Positions 55,258 through 64,000 of a stretch of DNA of 64,000 nucleotides are shown here, in pieces. Source of the DNA: DATGUN01 sp035301285 (GTDB lineage Bacteria; Bacillota; Bacilli; Bacillales; Amphibacillaceae); NCBI GenBank assembly GCA_035301285.1, contig DATGUN010000030.1, positions 1 through 64,000 on the forward strand, in the 5' to 3' direction. Each line of letters starts with the position of its first letter. Within the stretch, counting starts at the first letter, position 1. A model generated the notes under the pieces. It made no database searches. It was not told the origin of the DNA and worked only from the letters and a program-made list of their open reading frames with translations. Position numbers and translations under genes: made by a program.

Positions 55258-57018
55258 ATGAGGAAAACAAAAATAGTATGCACAATTGGTCCAGCTTCAG
55301 AATCTGTCGAAACACTTGAGAATTTAATTGAATCAGGAATGAATGTGGCTCGTTTGAATTTTTCACACGGTGATTTTGACGAACACCGCGCACGTATCAT
55401 CAATATCCGAGAAGCAGCAAAACGACAAAATAAAACCGTCGCTATTCTTCTTGACACGAAAGGACCTGAAATTAGAACAGGTGATTTTGTGAATGGAAAA
55501 GCTACCATCAACCAAGGTGCGACGGTTTATGTGACGATGGATGAAATCGAAGGGACTGCCGAGCGTTTTTCTACGACTTATAAAGATTTGATCAATGATG
55601 TACATGTCGGTTCCAAGATTTTACTTGACGATGGCTTGATCGAACTTGAGGTAACTGATATCGATCATGACAATAAAGAACTGAAGACTACAGCATTGAA
55701 CAATGGTGTTGTGAAAAACAAAAAAGGGGTCAACGTACCAAATGTTCAAGTGAATTTACCTGGAATAACGGAAAAAGACACAAAAGACATAGAATTTGGC
55801 ATTGAACAAGATGTAGACTTTATTGCTGCATCATTTGTTCGTACACCATCGGATGTGTTGGAAATCAAAGAGTTATTGGAAAAGCATGATGCGACACATA
55901 TCCATTTAATCCCTAAAATAGAAAATCAGGAAGGTATCGACAATATAGATGGCATTCTTGAGGTCAGCGATGGATTAATGGTTGCCAGAGGGGATCTAGG
56001 AGTTGAAATCCCACCTGAAGAAGTCCCATTGGTACAAAAAGAGTTGATCGAAAAGTGCAATATACACGGAAAGCCCGTCATAACGGCAACACAAATGCTT
56101 GATTCAATGGAAAGAAACCCACGCCCTACACGAGCTGAAGCATCTGATGTCGCGAATGCCATTTTTGATGGGTCGGATGCGGTGATGCTATCAGGGGAAA
56201 CGGCTGCTGGAAACTATCCTGTTGAAGCTGTTCAAACAATGCGCAACATTGCCATTAAAACTGAAACAGGTTTGGATCATCATCTGATGTTGAAAAACAG
56301 GTCAAATTCTGTCGATATGACCATTACGGAATCCATCAGTCAATCCGTTACACATACCGTATTGAACTTAGGGATTGATGCCATTATTACGCCGACCGAA
56401 AGTGGCCATACAGCCAGAATGATTGCCAAGTATCGTCCAAAAGCACCCATTGTCGCCGTGACGTCCTCCGTAACGGTTAATAGGCAATTGAGTTTAGCAT
56501 GGGGTGTGGATGCGGTAATGGGAAATGTTGCGGAATCCACAGACGAAATGCTGGATACAGCAATCGACCGTGGACTGGAGTCAGGGTTATTGGAAAGAGG
56601 CAGCCGTGTCATCATAACAGCTGGTGTTCCAGTTGGCGAAAGCGGAACAACCAATCTGATGAAAATACATGTTATCGGTGATGTCATTGCAAAAGCGCAA
56701 GGCATTGGCCGAAATAGTGCGTATGGAAAAGCTGTCGTTGCCAAAAATAATAATGCTGCGCTTTTAAAAATGCATGATGAGGCAATACTCATCACACATG
56801 CGACAGACCGTGAAATGATGCCAGCGATTGAAAGGGCGGCAGGCATTATTACTGAAGAAGGCGGTCTTACGTCACACGCAGCGGTTGTCGGATTAAGTAT
56901 CGGCATTCCGGTTATTGTAGGTGCGAAAGATATTTTGAAACAAGTCGAAGATGGTGAAGAGATAACCATTGACGCCGCAAAAGGTGATATATATAGAGGA
57001 TATGCGAGCGTCTTGTAA
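55258..57018 (+). CDS. pyk: Pyruvate kinase with extra C-terminal PEP-utiliser domain
   Basis: The enzyme makes pyruvate and ATP from PEP. The 586 aa contain the usual barrel (PKIENQEGIDNID, LDSMERNPRPTRAE) and the allosteric C domain. An additional ~100-residue PEP-utiliser-like domain ends the protein, with EEGGLTSHAAVVGLSIGIP. This ECTSD form is common in Bacillus and Geobacillus. GAGGAGGAAAAACG precedes the ATG. fxsA follows 40 bases later. Confidence 0.97.
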   Translation: MRKTKIVCTIGPASESVETLENLIESGMNVARLNFSHGDFDEHRARIINIREAAKRQNKTVAILLDTKGPEIRTGDFVNGKATINQGATVYVTMDEIEGTAERFSTTYKDLINDVHVGSKILLDDGLIELEVTDIDHDNKELKTTALNNGVVKNKKGVNVPNVQVNLPGITEKDTKDIEFGIEQDVDFIAASFVRTPSDVLEIKELLEKHDATHIHLIPKIENQEGIDNIDGILEVSDGLMVARGDLGVEIPPEEVPLVQKELIEKCNIHGKPVITATQMLDSMERNPRPTRAEASDVANAIFDGSDAVMLSGETAAGNYPVEAVQTMRNIAIKTETGLDHHLMLKNRSNSVDMTITESISQSVTHTVLNLGIDAIITPTESGHTARMIAKYRPKAPIVAVTSSVTVNRQLSLAWGVDAVMGNVAESTDEMLDTAIDRGLESGLLERGSRVIITAGVPVGESGTTNLMKIHVIGDVIAKAQGIGRNSAYGKAVVAKNNNAALLKMHDEAILITHATDREMMPAIERAAGIITEEGGLTSHAAVVGLSIGIPVIVGAKDILKQVEDGEEITIDAAKGDIYRGYASVL

Positions 57019-57058
57019 TAAAGGCGTGTATAAGCTGAATGGGAAAGGGTGATTGACT

Positions 57059-57445
57059 ATGCGTTGGCTCTTCTTATTATTATTGATTATTCCAGCCGTC
57101 GAAATCGGATTATTTGTCTGGCTTGGTGGAATGGTTGGACCATGGTGGGTCATTGCCATCATTATATTAACCGGCGTTATGGGGGTTGCTCTTGTGAAAC
57201 AGCAAGGTGCAGAAACATTAATGCGGTTACGCCAATCAACGGCTCATCATCGATTTCCGGCAAATGATCTTTTGGATGGATTATGTATATTAATGGGTGG
57301 CGTATTTTTAATCACTCCGGGTTTCTTGACAGATTTAATAGGATTTATAATGGTACTGCCGTTTACAAGACGTCCTTTCAAACATTTGATTGCATTTCTC
57401 ATTCAGCGTAAATTTTTAAATCGAACAATCATTTTCCGTAAATGA
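57059..57445 (+). CDS. fxsA: FxsA family membrane protein
   Basis: The 128-aa protein has hydrophobic segments at ~3-24, ~26-46 and ~73-98 and matches the FxsA/YtzA-type family (DUF/PF04186). In E. coli FxsA titrates the F-exclusion system of phage T7; its role in Bacillus is unknown. ATG at 57059 follows AAAGGGTGAT. The stop codon lies inside a 12-bp hairpin (57422-57455). Confidence 0.87.
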   Translation: MRWLFLLLLIIPAVEIGLFVWLGGMVGPWWVIAIIILTGVMGVALVKQQGAETLMRLRQSTAHHRFPANDLLDGLCILMGGVFLITPGFLTDLIGFIMVLPFTRRPFKHLIAFLIQRKFLNRTIIFRK

Positions 57446-57455
57446 ATGATTGTTC
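57422..57455. terminator. Hairpin spanning the fxsA stop codon
   Basis: CGAACAATCATT (57422) and AATGATTGTTCG (57444) form a perfect 12-bp stem across the fxsA stop. There is no clear U-tract on the plus strand. It could still act as a two-way terminator with ytvI. Confidence 0.55.
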
Positions 57456-57492
57456 GGTTCACATCATCAAGTGGGAAGGTAGTGTTAGTTTA

Positions 57493-58611
57493 TCAATCAT
57501 TTTGTTCCCCCTTGATGAATGTCCACAGCAGCTTGAATATACCTGCTCGTATGAAAGTGGTCAATATGACGAGCAATAATGGAGCCATGAATACACCAAG
57601 CAACCCCCAGAATCGCCACGCTAAAAACAGACATAATAACGTTACCAGCGGTGGCAAACCAATACTCTTCGAGACGATTTTGGGTTCTGATAATTGCCGT
57701 TGGATGATGATGATCATGTACAGCATGCTGATAAAAATTGTTAATGTGAAATGATCTGTAAAAAACAAGTATATAATCCAAGGGATAAAAACAATCCCCG
57801 TTCCGATAAAAGGAAGAAAATCAACAATACTTGTAAGTAGTGCTATCGTCAAGGCATGTTCTATCTGAAGTAGAAACAGTCCTGTGAAAATAATGCATGC
57901 GGTAATGAATACCAACATAAATTGTGAACGTATATAACCTGATAATGTTTTTTTGAATTGATGTGATACCTTGTGCAATAGATCATTTGCTGCATGAGGT
58001 ATCATTTTTATATATATGGCTTTTATCTGTTTCCAATCCTTGCTGATAAAAATAGTGGCTAGGATAGTGAATAGAATCATTGTCAACGATTCGGGTAGCA
58101 TCTTTAGGAATGTGGGAATTTTTAATAGTGTTTGATGTATGAATGTTGCACCCGTTTCTGCAAAATGATCTGTTAATGCATTTATTTCGTCCAAAATAAT
58201 ATCTTGATGATCATTGGATAAAGATTTGAAAATAGATGTGAATCTATCATATAACGGTAATAAGGTCGCTTCAAAAAAATGTTCAACAAAATCGGCAAAA
58301 AACCGGAAATAGCCTGGTATTCTGGCCGCTAAATAAACGGTTCCTTGCATAAGTTCAGCGGTGATAAAAACAATGATGATAAGTAAACCTGAAATACCCG
58401 TAATAAGAACAATGAACCATGCAAGTCGATTTGGTAAGTGCATTTTATTTTCGAGGAATCGGATAGGTTTTTGCATAAAAAAAGATATAACGATAGCTAG
58501 AAGAAAAGGATATAGATAAAAGATGGTATACCTGATTAGGATATAAATGAACACACATAGAATGATAACGCCCAAGAGTCGTAATAATGGATATAATGCT
58601 TTATTTGACAA
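57493..58611 (-). CDS. ytvI: Sporulation integral membrane protein YtvI
   Basis: The 372-aa polytopic protein of the AI-2E transporter family (PF01594) has about 7-8 hydrophobic segments, the first two within residues 9-60. The PF01594 C-terminal region has IIQRQLSEPKIVSKSIGLPP near 305-324. In B. subtilis ytvI is expressed during sporulation; its substrate is unknown. It lies convergent with fxsA and divergent from citZ. Confidence 0.9.
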   Translation of the reverse strand: MSNKALYPLLRLLGVIILCVFIYILIRYTIFYLYPFLLAIVISFFMQKPIRFLENKMHLPNRLAWFIVLITGISGLLIIIVFITAELMQGTVYLAARIPGYFRFFADFVEHFFEATLLPLYDRFTSIFKSLSNDHQDIILDEINALTDHFAETGATFIHQTLLKIPTFLKMLPESLTMILFTILATIFISKDWKQIKAIYIKMIPHAANDLLHKVSHQFKKTLSGYIRSQFMLVFITACIIFTGLFLLQIEHALTIALLTSIVDFLPFIGTGIVFIPWIIYLFFTDHFTLTIFISMLYMIIIIQRQLSEPKIVSKSIGLPPLVTLLCLFLAWRFWGLLGVFMAPLLLVILTTFIRAGIFKLLWTFIKGEQND

Positions 58612-58952
58612 TATAGATCACCCGCTACAATATCTTTCGTTATCTCTTTCAATAAGCATGTACTATGTTATATATGAGACAACCTGTTAAAATAGACATG
58701 TGAGGTGTTGTTCTTGTGAATGAAGCAGCCAAATAGCGCTCTTGAACAGTCTTGATTCAATTTGATTTATGATCACGTATAGGGGGCAAACAGGCATTTA
58801 ATAATAAATTTATTGGTAATATAATTGATTTCAATTCACTTTAACACGCTAATCCTTTATAATTGCAGTTGGAGCAAAAATTGTCACACATTATTTGTAT
58901 TTCCCGGAAACCTATTATGAAGAGTACAATATAAAAAAGGAGAGGGATCGTT
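58612..58952. other. Intergenic region upstream of citZ
   Basis: No gene is visible in these ~340 bases. A perfect 12-base palindrome AATAAATTTATT is at 58803-58814 and may be an operator. A clean SigA promoter or cre site for citZ could not be fixed by eye. The last 20 bases hold the AAAAGGAGAGGG ribosome site of citZ. Confidence 0.5.
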
Positions 58953-60071
58953 ATGACAACAACTAAGGGTCTTGAGGGGATTGTAGCCACTCAATCATCA
59001 ATCAGCTCGATCATTGATGATCAGTTGACTTATGTTGGTTATCGCATTGATGATTTGGCGGAAAATTCCAGCTTTGAAGAAGTTGTATATCTACTATGGA
59101 ATCTAAAGCTGCCCACCAAAAAAGAATTAGATGCATTTAAAAATGATATTGCCAATAATATGGATGTACCCGAGGCTATTTACGATCATTTACGTTCATA
59201 TGACCTATCTACCGTTCATCCAATGGCAGCACTGAGAACGGCAATTTCATTACTCGGTTTGTATGATAGAGATGCAGACGTCATGGAAACCAATGTGAAT
59301 AAAGAAAAGGCGATGCGAATACAAGCTAAAATTTCAACGATTGTCACGGCTTTTGCCCGTATCCGTAAAGGAGAAGAACCTGTTAAACCTAAAAAGGATC
59401 TAGGTTTTGCTGCGAACTTTTTATATATGTTAAAAGGGGAAGAAGCAAATGATATTGAAGTAGAGGCAATCAATAAAGCTCTTGTTTTACACGCTGACCA
59501 TGAACTGAACGCATCAACGTTTACAGCACGTGTCTGTGTAGCGACATTATCAGATATATATTCAGGTGTCACTGCTGCGATAGGTGCGTTAAAAGGACCA
59601 CTCCATGGTGGTGCAAACGAGCGTGTAATGGCAATGCTTACTGAAATTGAAGAAGAAGAAAATGCCATTCCTTATATCAAAGACAAACTTGCTAATAAAG
59701 AAAAGGTTATGGGAATGGGGCACCGTGTTTATAAAAATGGTGATCCACGTGCAAAACATTTGAAGAAAATGTCAAAAGAGTTAACGAAAATAACCCATCA
59801 ACCAAAATGGTACAATATGTCTGTGGCGATTGAAGATTACATTAAAGAGGAAAAAGGGTTACCTGCCAACGTTGATTTTTATTCCGCTTCAGTTTATCAC
59901 AGTTTAGGGATCGATCATGATTTATTTACACCTCTGTTTGCCGTAAGCCGGGTTTCCGGATGGTTGGCACATATTCTTGAACAATATGATAACAACAGAT
60001 TGATTCGTCCACGTGCAGAATATATTGGACCGGATACGCAAGATTATATCCAAATTGAAAATCGCGGATAA
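58953..60071 (+). CDS. citZ: Citrate synthase
   Basis: The 372-aa TCA-cycle enzyme condenses oxaloacetate and acetyl-CoA. Catalytic residues are visible: GPLHGGANE (His ~219), GMGHRVYKNGDPR (His ~258) and DFYSASVYH (Asp ~309). The length is typical of the Gram-positive type (CitZ). It precedes icd with a 68-base gap that holds a hairpin. mdh, the third gene of the B. subtilis operon, is not found downstream. Confidence 0.96.
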   Translation: MTTTKGLEGIVATQSSISSIIDDQLTYVGYRIDDLAENSSFEEVVYLLWNLKLPTKKELDAFKNDIANNMDVPEAIYDHLRSYDLSTVHPMAALRTAISLLGLYDRDADVMETNVNKEKAMRIQAKISTIVTAFARIRKGEEPVKPKKDLGFAANFLYMLKGEEANDIEVEAINKALVLHADHELNASTFTARVCVATLSDIYSGVTAAIGALKGPLHGGANERVMAMLTEIEEEENAIPYIKDKLANKEKVMGMGHRVYKNGDPRAKHLKKMSKELTKITHQPKWYNMSVAIEDYIKEEKGLPANVDFYSASVYHSLGIDHDLFTPLFAVSRVSGWLAHILEQYDNNRLIRPRAEYIGPDTQDYIQIENRG

Positions 60072-60073
60072 AG

Positions 60074-60098
60074 GAATAGTCGATGATCTCGACTATTC
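60074..60098 (+). promoter_or_regulatory. Intercistronic hairpin between citZ and icd
   Basis: GAATAGTCGA and TCGACTATTC form a perfect 10-bp stem with a 5-base loop and no U-tract. It may stabilise or partly attenuate the operon transcript. Confidence 0.65.
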
Positions 60099-60139
60099 TG
60101 ATGACATTACATAATACAAAATCAGGGAGGATATTTTAC

Positions 60140-61411
60140 ATGACTCAAGGTGAAAAAATTACAGTAAATAATGGTGTATTGAATGTTCCAGATACTCCGA
60201 TCATTCCATTCATTGAAGGGGACGGTACAGGTCCTGATATTTGGGCAGCAGCCAGAAATGTTATCGAAGCAGCAGTTGATAAAGCATATGACGGAAAAAA
60301 ATCAATTGATTGGAAAGAAGTATATGCTGGACAGAAAGCATTCGATAAAACTGGAGAATGGTTGCCAAAAGACACTCTAGATAAGATAGATGAATATAAA
60401 ATCGCCATTAAAGGGCCTTTGACAACGCCGATTGGCGGTGGGATTCGTTCATTGAATGTTGCGTTGCGACAGGAACTGGATCTGTTCACATGTTTGCGAC
60501 CGGTACGTTATTTCCAAGGTGTCCCTTCACCTGTAAAACGTCCGGAAGATGTTGATATGGTAATATTCAGGGAAAATACAGAAGATATCTATGCCGGCAT
60601 TGAATGGCAAAAAGGAACGCCTGAAGTGAAAAAGGTTATCGATTTCTTACAAAACGAAATGGATGTCCATAATATCCGTTTTCCAGAAACATCAGGCATC
60701 GGCGTGAAGCCTGTTTCCGAAGAAGGGACAAAACGTTTGGTGCGCGCAAGTATTGAATATGCATTGAATGAAGGACGCAAGAACGTCACATTGGTGCACA
60801 AAGGAAATATCATGAAATTCACAGAAGGCTCCTTTAAAGCATGGGGCTATGAAGTGGCTGAAGAAGAATTCGGCGATAAAGTGTTTACGTGGGCAGAATA
60901 TGACCGGATTGTTGAAAAAGACGGTAAAGAAGCTGCAAATAAAGCCCAAGACGATGCTTTGGCAGCAGGTAAAATGCTTGTCAAAGACGCGATTGCAGAT
61001 ATTTTCTTGCAACAGATTTTGACGCGTCCGAATGAGTTTGATGTGGTTGCTACAATGAATTTAAACGGGGATTATATTTCGGATGCACTGGCTGCACAAG
61101 TGGGTGGAATTGGTATTGCACCTGGTGCGAATATCAATTATGATTCTGGACATGCCATTTTTGAAGCGACACATGGCACGGCACCAAAATATGCGGGGCT
61201 AGATAAAGTGAACCCTTCATCTGTCATCCTGTCGGGAGTATTAATGCTTGAGCACCTTGAATGGCGTGAAGCGGCAGATTTAATTACAAAATCAATGGAT
61301 AAGACGATTGCATCCAAAGTTGTGACATATGACTTTGCCCGTTTGATGGATGGGGCACGTGAAGTTAAATGTTCAGAGTTTGGTAAAGAACTCATTAAAA
61401 ACATGGACTGA
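60140..61411 (+). CDS. icd: Isocitrate dehydrogenase (NADP)
   Basis: The 423-aa enzyme oxidises isocitrate to 2-oxoglutarate. The substrate region has GPLTTPIGGGIRSLNVALRQ (with the Ser of the phosphorylation-type site). The metal-binding Asp lies in NLNGDYISDALAAQVG. NADP-binding elements lie near HGTAPKYAG. ATG at 60140 follows CAGGGAGG; the longer upstream frame covers the hairpin and is not coding. It is the same size as B. subtilis Icd (CitC). Confidence 0.97.
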   Translation: MTQGEKITVNNGVLNVPDTPIIPFIEGDGTGPDIWAAARNVIEAAVDKAYDGKKSIDWKEVYAGQKAFDKTGEWLPKDTLDKIDEYKIAIKGPLTTPIGGGIRSLNVALRQELDLFTCLRPVRYFQGVPSPVKRPEDVDMVIFRENTEDIYAGIEWQKGTPEVKKVIDFLQNEMDVHNIRFPETSGIGVKPVSEEGTKRLVRASIEYALNEGRKNVTLVHKGNIMKFTEGSFKAWGYEVAEEEFGDKVFTWAEYDRIVEKDGKEAANKAQDDALAAGKMLVKDAIADIFLQQILTRPNEFDVVATMNLNGDYISDALAAQVGGIGIAPGANINYDSGHAIFEATHGTAPKYAGLDKVNPSSVILSGVLMLEHLEWREAADLITKSMDKTIASKVVTYDFARLMDGAREVKCSEFGKELIKNMD

Positions 61412-61495
61412 AGAATGTAGCTGAATCACGCGTTAGATTTTTGCCAGGCTTGAAATAAGATACATTTTAATGAGCTTTAGGAACGTTTCATTATA

Positions 61496-61533
61496 AAAAT
61501 ACTATCCCTCCCTATGAGGGGTAGTATTTTTTT
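61496..61533 (+). terminator. Terminator of citZ-icd
   Basis: AAAAATACTATCCCTC pairs with GAGGGGTAGTATTTTT with one extra base, followed by more Ts. It is one of the strongest in the window. Confidence 0.92.
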
Positions 61534-61669
61534 GCTTAAACCGACATCCTGCTTAGTCACAGATCCAATATCTATGCTACAATAAAAACATATATGCATT
61601 GCTTTTGATATGAAATGAAATATCAAAACTTGATTTCTCACATTGTCAATGAATGGGGATGTAGCAAAT

Positions 61670-62362
61670 ATGACTAAAAATATACTGATTGTAGATGATG
61701 AAGAATCCATTGTAACGTTACTCACGTACCATCTGGAAAAAGAAGGATTTACAACAGATAAGGCTCATACAGGTAAAGAAGCCTTGGAAAAGGTGGCAAC
61801 CGACAAGTTTGATTTAGCCGTCTTGGATATCATGATACCTGATATCGATGGGATGGAGATATGTAGCCAATTAAGAAATGAAAAAAATGACATACCTATC
61901 ATTATGCTGACAGCAAAGGACGATCAAAGCGATAAAATACATGGTTTGGATATCGGGGCAGACGATTACTTGACAAAACCATTCAGCCCTAAAGAGGTCA
62001 TATCCCGAATTAAAGCTGTCTTCAGGAGAATTGACTTATCCCATAGAGACTCTTTTCAATCTTTGAAAATCGGAGAACTGATTCTATATCCCGAACGTTA
62101 TACGGCTGTGAGAAATGACCGGGAGTTAACTTTCACACGGAAAGAATTTGAACTGTTGCATTATCTTGTGGAACAAAGAGGAAAGGTATTATCAAGGGAA
62201 GAATTACTGCAAACTATCTGGAATTATAGTTTCATGGGTGATACACGTATCGTCGATGTTCACATCAGCAGATTACGTGAAAAGATAGAATGTGACATGA
62301 AACATCCGGAATATATAAAAACTGTCCGTGGACTCGGATATAAGATAGAGGAGCCAACATGA
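61670..62362 (+). CDS. phoP: Response regulator PhoP
   Basis: The 230-aa OmpR-type regulator has a receiver domain with phospho-acceptor Asp53 (VLDIMIPDIDG) and Lys103 (DYLTKPFSP). The winged-helix DNA-binding domain covers ~130-230. PhoP controls phosphate starvation genes in Bacillus. ATG at 61670 follows GGGGATG; the upstream TTG frame start is unlikely. phoR starts inside its last codon (4-base overlap). The phoP-phoR-polA order is that of B. subtilis. Confidence 0.93.
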   Translation: MTKNILIVDDEESIVTLLTYHLEKEGFTTDKAHTGKEALEKVATDKFDLAVLDIMIPDIDGMEICSQLRNEKNDIPIIMLTAKDDQSDKIHGLDIGADDYLTKPFSPKEVISRIKAVFRRIDLSHRDSFQSLKIGELILYPERYTAVRNDRELTFTRKEFELLHYLVEQRGKVLSREELLQTIWNYSFMGDTRIVDVHISRLREKIECDMKHPEYIKTVRGLGYKIEEPT

Positions 62363-63753
62363 TGCGAGCATTATTTTCAAAACCGGTATTATCCTATATG
62401 ATAGGTTTATTTATCCTTGTCGGGTTGACAGGCGGTATATTAAGTTTAGTGATTGACGATTATATCATCCTTATTACAGTATTGATGATCCAATTCATTG
62501 TATTGATCATTTTTGTCATGCATATTTTTGATAAATATGTCCGTCCGATACAAAAATCGATAAAAACGGTTGATGAACTGGTTAAAGGGAACTACCGGGC
62601 CCGTATACATCATCCTTTCAATGGCAGCATAGGAGAATTAAGCAATAAAATCAACACGCTTGCTCGTAGTCTCAGTGAACTCGCTATACAAGAGGATATG
62701 CAAGAAAATCAACTTTCTACCATTATAGACAATACGGAAAGTGGTCTTGTACTGATTGATGAAAAAGGCTATATACATCTTGTCAATCGAAAATTTCTTT
62801 CCATGTTCGGAAAAACATCAAAGTATTATAAAGGGTATTTATATTATGATGTCATTGATATCGAAAAGATCCATGAAACAGTCCAAAAAACATTTATGTA
62901 CGAAGAAAGTATCAAAGTATCTTTTACACAACAATTGGGACTAGATAAACGCTATATTGAAGTTGTCGGAGCCCCCATATTCAACGAACGAAATATGTTC
63001 AAAGGCGCGTTACTCGCTTTATATGATATTACGGAGTTAAAAAATTTGGAAATCATGAGAAAAGATTTCGTGGCTAATGTGTCACACGAGTTAAAAACAC
63101 CGATAACATCTATAAAGGGATTTGCAGAAACGTTGCTTGATGATGATATGCAAGATGAGAAAAAAAGAAATGAATTTCTTTATATCATCTATCATGAAAG
63201 TAACCGCCTGCAGCTGTTGGTAGAGGATCTGCTCACGTTATCGAAATTGGAAAAAGATGAATTTGAATTGGAACTTACCGACGTGTCCATCAAAGATATC
63301 ATTCATGAAATCGTTCCTATTGTAAATCATAAAGCAGAAACTGCGCAATTATCCTTTGCATATCAAGTAGCGGACATTCCCCCGGTGGTGCTTGATAAGG
63401 AACGGATGAAACAAGTCATCATCAATCTTTTGGATAACGCCATCAGTTATACATTACCTGGTGGTACGATTAAGTTGAATGTCTATCAACAAAATGAACA
63501 TCTTCATATTCAAATCAGTGATACGGGTATCGGAATCCGAGAAGATGTCCTGCCTCGTATATTCGAACGGTTTTACAGGGTCGATAAAGCACGTAGCCGT
63601 AATACAGGTGGAACTGGTCTAGGGCTGGCGATTGTCAAACATATCGTCGAAGTTCATGACGGTGAGATAAATGTTGAGAGCATTCCCAATGAAGGGTCGA
63701 CGTTTAACATTTCTGTTCCGCTTAAACAGGAAAATGAAGATGTTGAAAATTGA
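62359..63753 (+). CDS. phoR: Sensor histidine kinase PhoR, short form
   Basis: The 464-aa protein has two membrane helices (~11-32 and ~36-56) separated by only three residues (DDY). A HAMP-like linker (~58-110) and a PAS domain (~115-225) follow. The kinase core has phospho-acceptor His243 (NVSHELKTPI), then N, G1 (DTGIGI) and G2 (GTGLGLAI) boxes. B. subtilis PhoR has 579 aa with an extracytoplasmic domain that is missing here. Input must therefore come through the membrane helices or the internal PAS domain. Confidence 0.92.
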   Translation: MMRALFSKPVLSYMIGLFILVGLTGGILSLVIDDYIILITVLMIQFIVLIIFVMHIFDKYVRPIQKSIKTVDELVKGNYRARIHHPFNGSIGELSNKINTLARSLSELAIQEDMQENQLSTIIDNTESGLVLIDEKGYIHLVNRKFLSMFGKTSKYYKGYLYYDVIDIEKIHETVQKTFMYEESIKVSFTQQLGLDKRYIEVVGAPIFNERNMFKGALLALYDITELKNLEIMRKDFVANVSHELKTPITSIKGFAETLLDDDMQDEKKRNEFLYIIYHESNRLQLLVEDLLTLSKLEKDEFELELTDVSIKDIIHEIVPIVNHKAETAQLSFAYQVADIPPVVLDKERMKQVIINLLDNAISYTLPGGTIKLNVYQQNEHLHIQISDTGIGIREDVLPRIFERFYRVDKARSRNTGGTGLGLAIVKHIVEVHDGEINVESIPNEGSTFNISVPLKQENEDVEN

Positions 63754-63804
63754 TGGAACAGGTTGATTGTATCATTAAAAATGATAGCAGGGAGAGGATC
63801 ATAA

Positions 63805-63930
63805 ATGGAAATAAGTGATATTGGTATCATCATTATCATTGTTATAGCGTATTTTCCGATTATTTATTCCATGCAAAAACGCATTCGTCGATTGGAGGAT
63901 GAAGTAAACGATTTGAAAAACCGACTTTGA
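63805..63930 (+). CDS. Small membrane peptide with coiled-coil tail (41 aa)
   Basis: A hydrophobic N-terminal helix (residues ~7-22, GIIIIIVIAYFPIIYS) is followed by a basic/acidic heptad-like segment RRLEDEVNDLKNRL. GGAGAGGAT lies at the right distance before the ATG. It sits between phoR and polA on the same strand. I do not recognise it; it resembles other tiny single-span proteins of Bacillaceae. Confidence 0.65.
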   Translation: MEISDIGIIIIIVIAYFPIIYSMQKRIRRLEDEVNDLKNRL

Positions 63931-63973
63931 TGCATATAGACATCAAAAAATCATCATTAAGGAGGAAAAAGGT

Positions 63974-64000
63974 ATGACAGAAAAAATGGTCTTGATAGAT
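63974..64000 (+). CDS. polA: Start of DNA polymerase I (partial)
   Basis: Only nine codons (MTEKMVLID) are inside the window. They follow AAGGAGGAAAAAGGT. The sequence fits the PolA N terminus, and polA follows phoPR in B. subtilis, so the call rests mainly on synteny. The rest lies beyond 64000. Confidence 0.7.

Noticed and set aside
56340..56969. 209-aa frame antisense to pyk
   Set aside because: pyk is strongly conserved on the plus strand. The antisense frame has no ribosome site and matches no known type of protein.
58780..58900. cre or CcpC site upstream of citZ
   Set aside because: No sequence matches either consensus well enough. Only an AT palindrome is certain.

Overview
The window is about 64 kb of low-GC chromosome from an endospore-forming member of the Bacillaceae. 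Gene order follows the Bacillus subtilis ytf/ytg to ytz, ytp, acu-ccpA, tyrS-rpsD, ezrA-thiI-sspA, tpx, ald, nrnA-dnaE, acc-pfk-pyk, citZ-icd and phoPR-polA blocks, with some genes missing or inserted. The encoded proteins look closest to moderately halophilic genera such as Virgibacillus, Oceanobacillus or Lentibacillus. That genus-level guess rests on general resemblance only. Spore formation is supported by an alpha/beta-type SASP, YtrH, YtrI, YtvI, YtfJ (GerW family) and RefZ.

Layout. 1-612: end of an rRNA operon (23S 3' end, a spacer with a duplicated 63-bp hairpin unit, 5S, terminator). 1039-5237: a small hypothetical gene, a YtfP-type flavoprotein, the lipid II flippase MurJ and an RsuA-type pseudouridine synthase. 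5264-15420: a YtmP-like kinase, TrmB, YtnP lactonase, a PepSY protein, M42 aminopeptidase, a DUF84 NTPase, YtoQ, YtpP, YtpQ, YtpR and the DNA translocase SftA. 15530-19262: a nicotinate phosphoribosyltransferase-family gene, murC, and ytxGH behind a candidate SigB promoter. 19664-27774: aroA (DAHP synthase with chorismate mutase), ccpA, the convergent acuABC operon and a class A PBP with a long charged tail.

27941-36506: T-box-controlled tyrS, rpsD with a probable S4 leader, free-Met-R-sulfoxide reductase, refZ, ezrA, cysteine desulfurase with thiI, and a SASP gene. 36644-47389: ytfIJ, tpx-ytxK-moaB, a universal stress protein, ald, ytkL, ytoI, ytpI, nrnA and the sporulation pair ytrHI. 47523-57445: dnaE, malic enzyme, accDA, pfkA-pyk and fxsA. 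57493-64000: ytvI, citZ-icd, phoPR, a 41-aa membrane peptide and the start of polA.

The main functional theme is central carbon flow: CcpA, acetyl-CoA synthetase control (AcuABC), alanine dehydrogenase, malic enzyme, acetyl-CoA carboxylase, Pfk/Pyk and CitZ/Icd. Around it sit envelope growth (MurJ, MurC, PBP1, EzrA), tRNA/rRNA modification and sporulation genes. ackA is absent between ytxK and moaB, and mdh is absent after icd. No phage, insertion sequence, CRISPR array or tRNA gene was seen. The least explained items are a 172-bp nested fold-back element (7908-8079), the duplicated hairpin unit in the 23S-5S spacer, the PBP tail, a PhoR without an extracytoplasmic domain, and several tiny genes.
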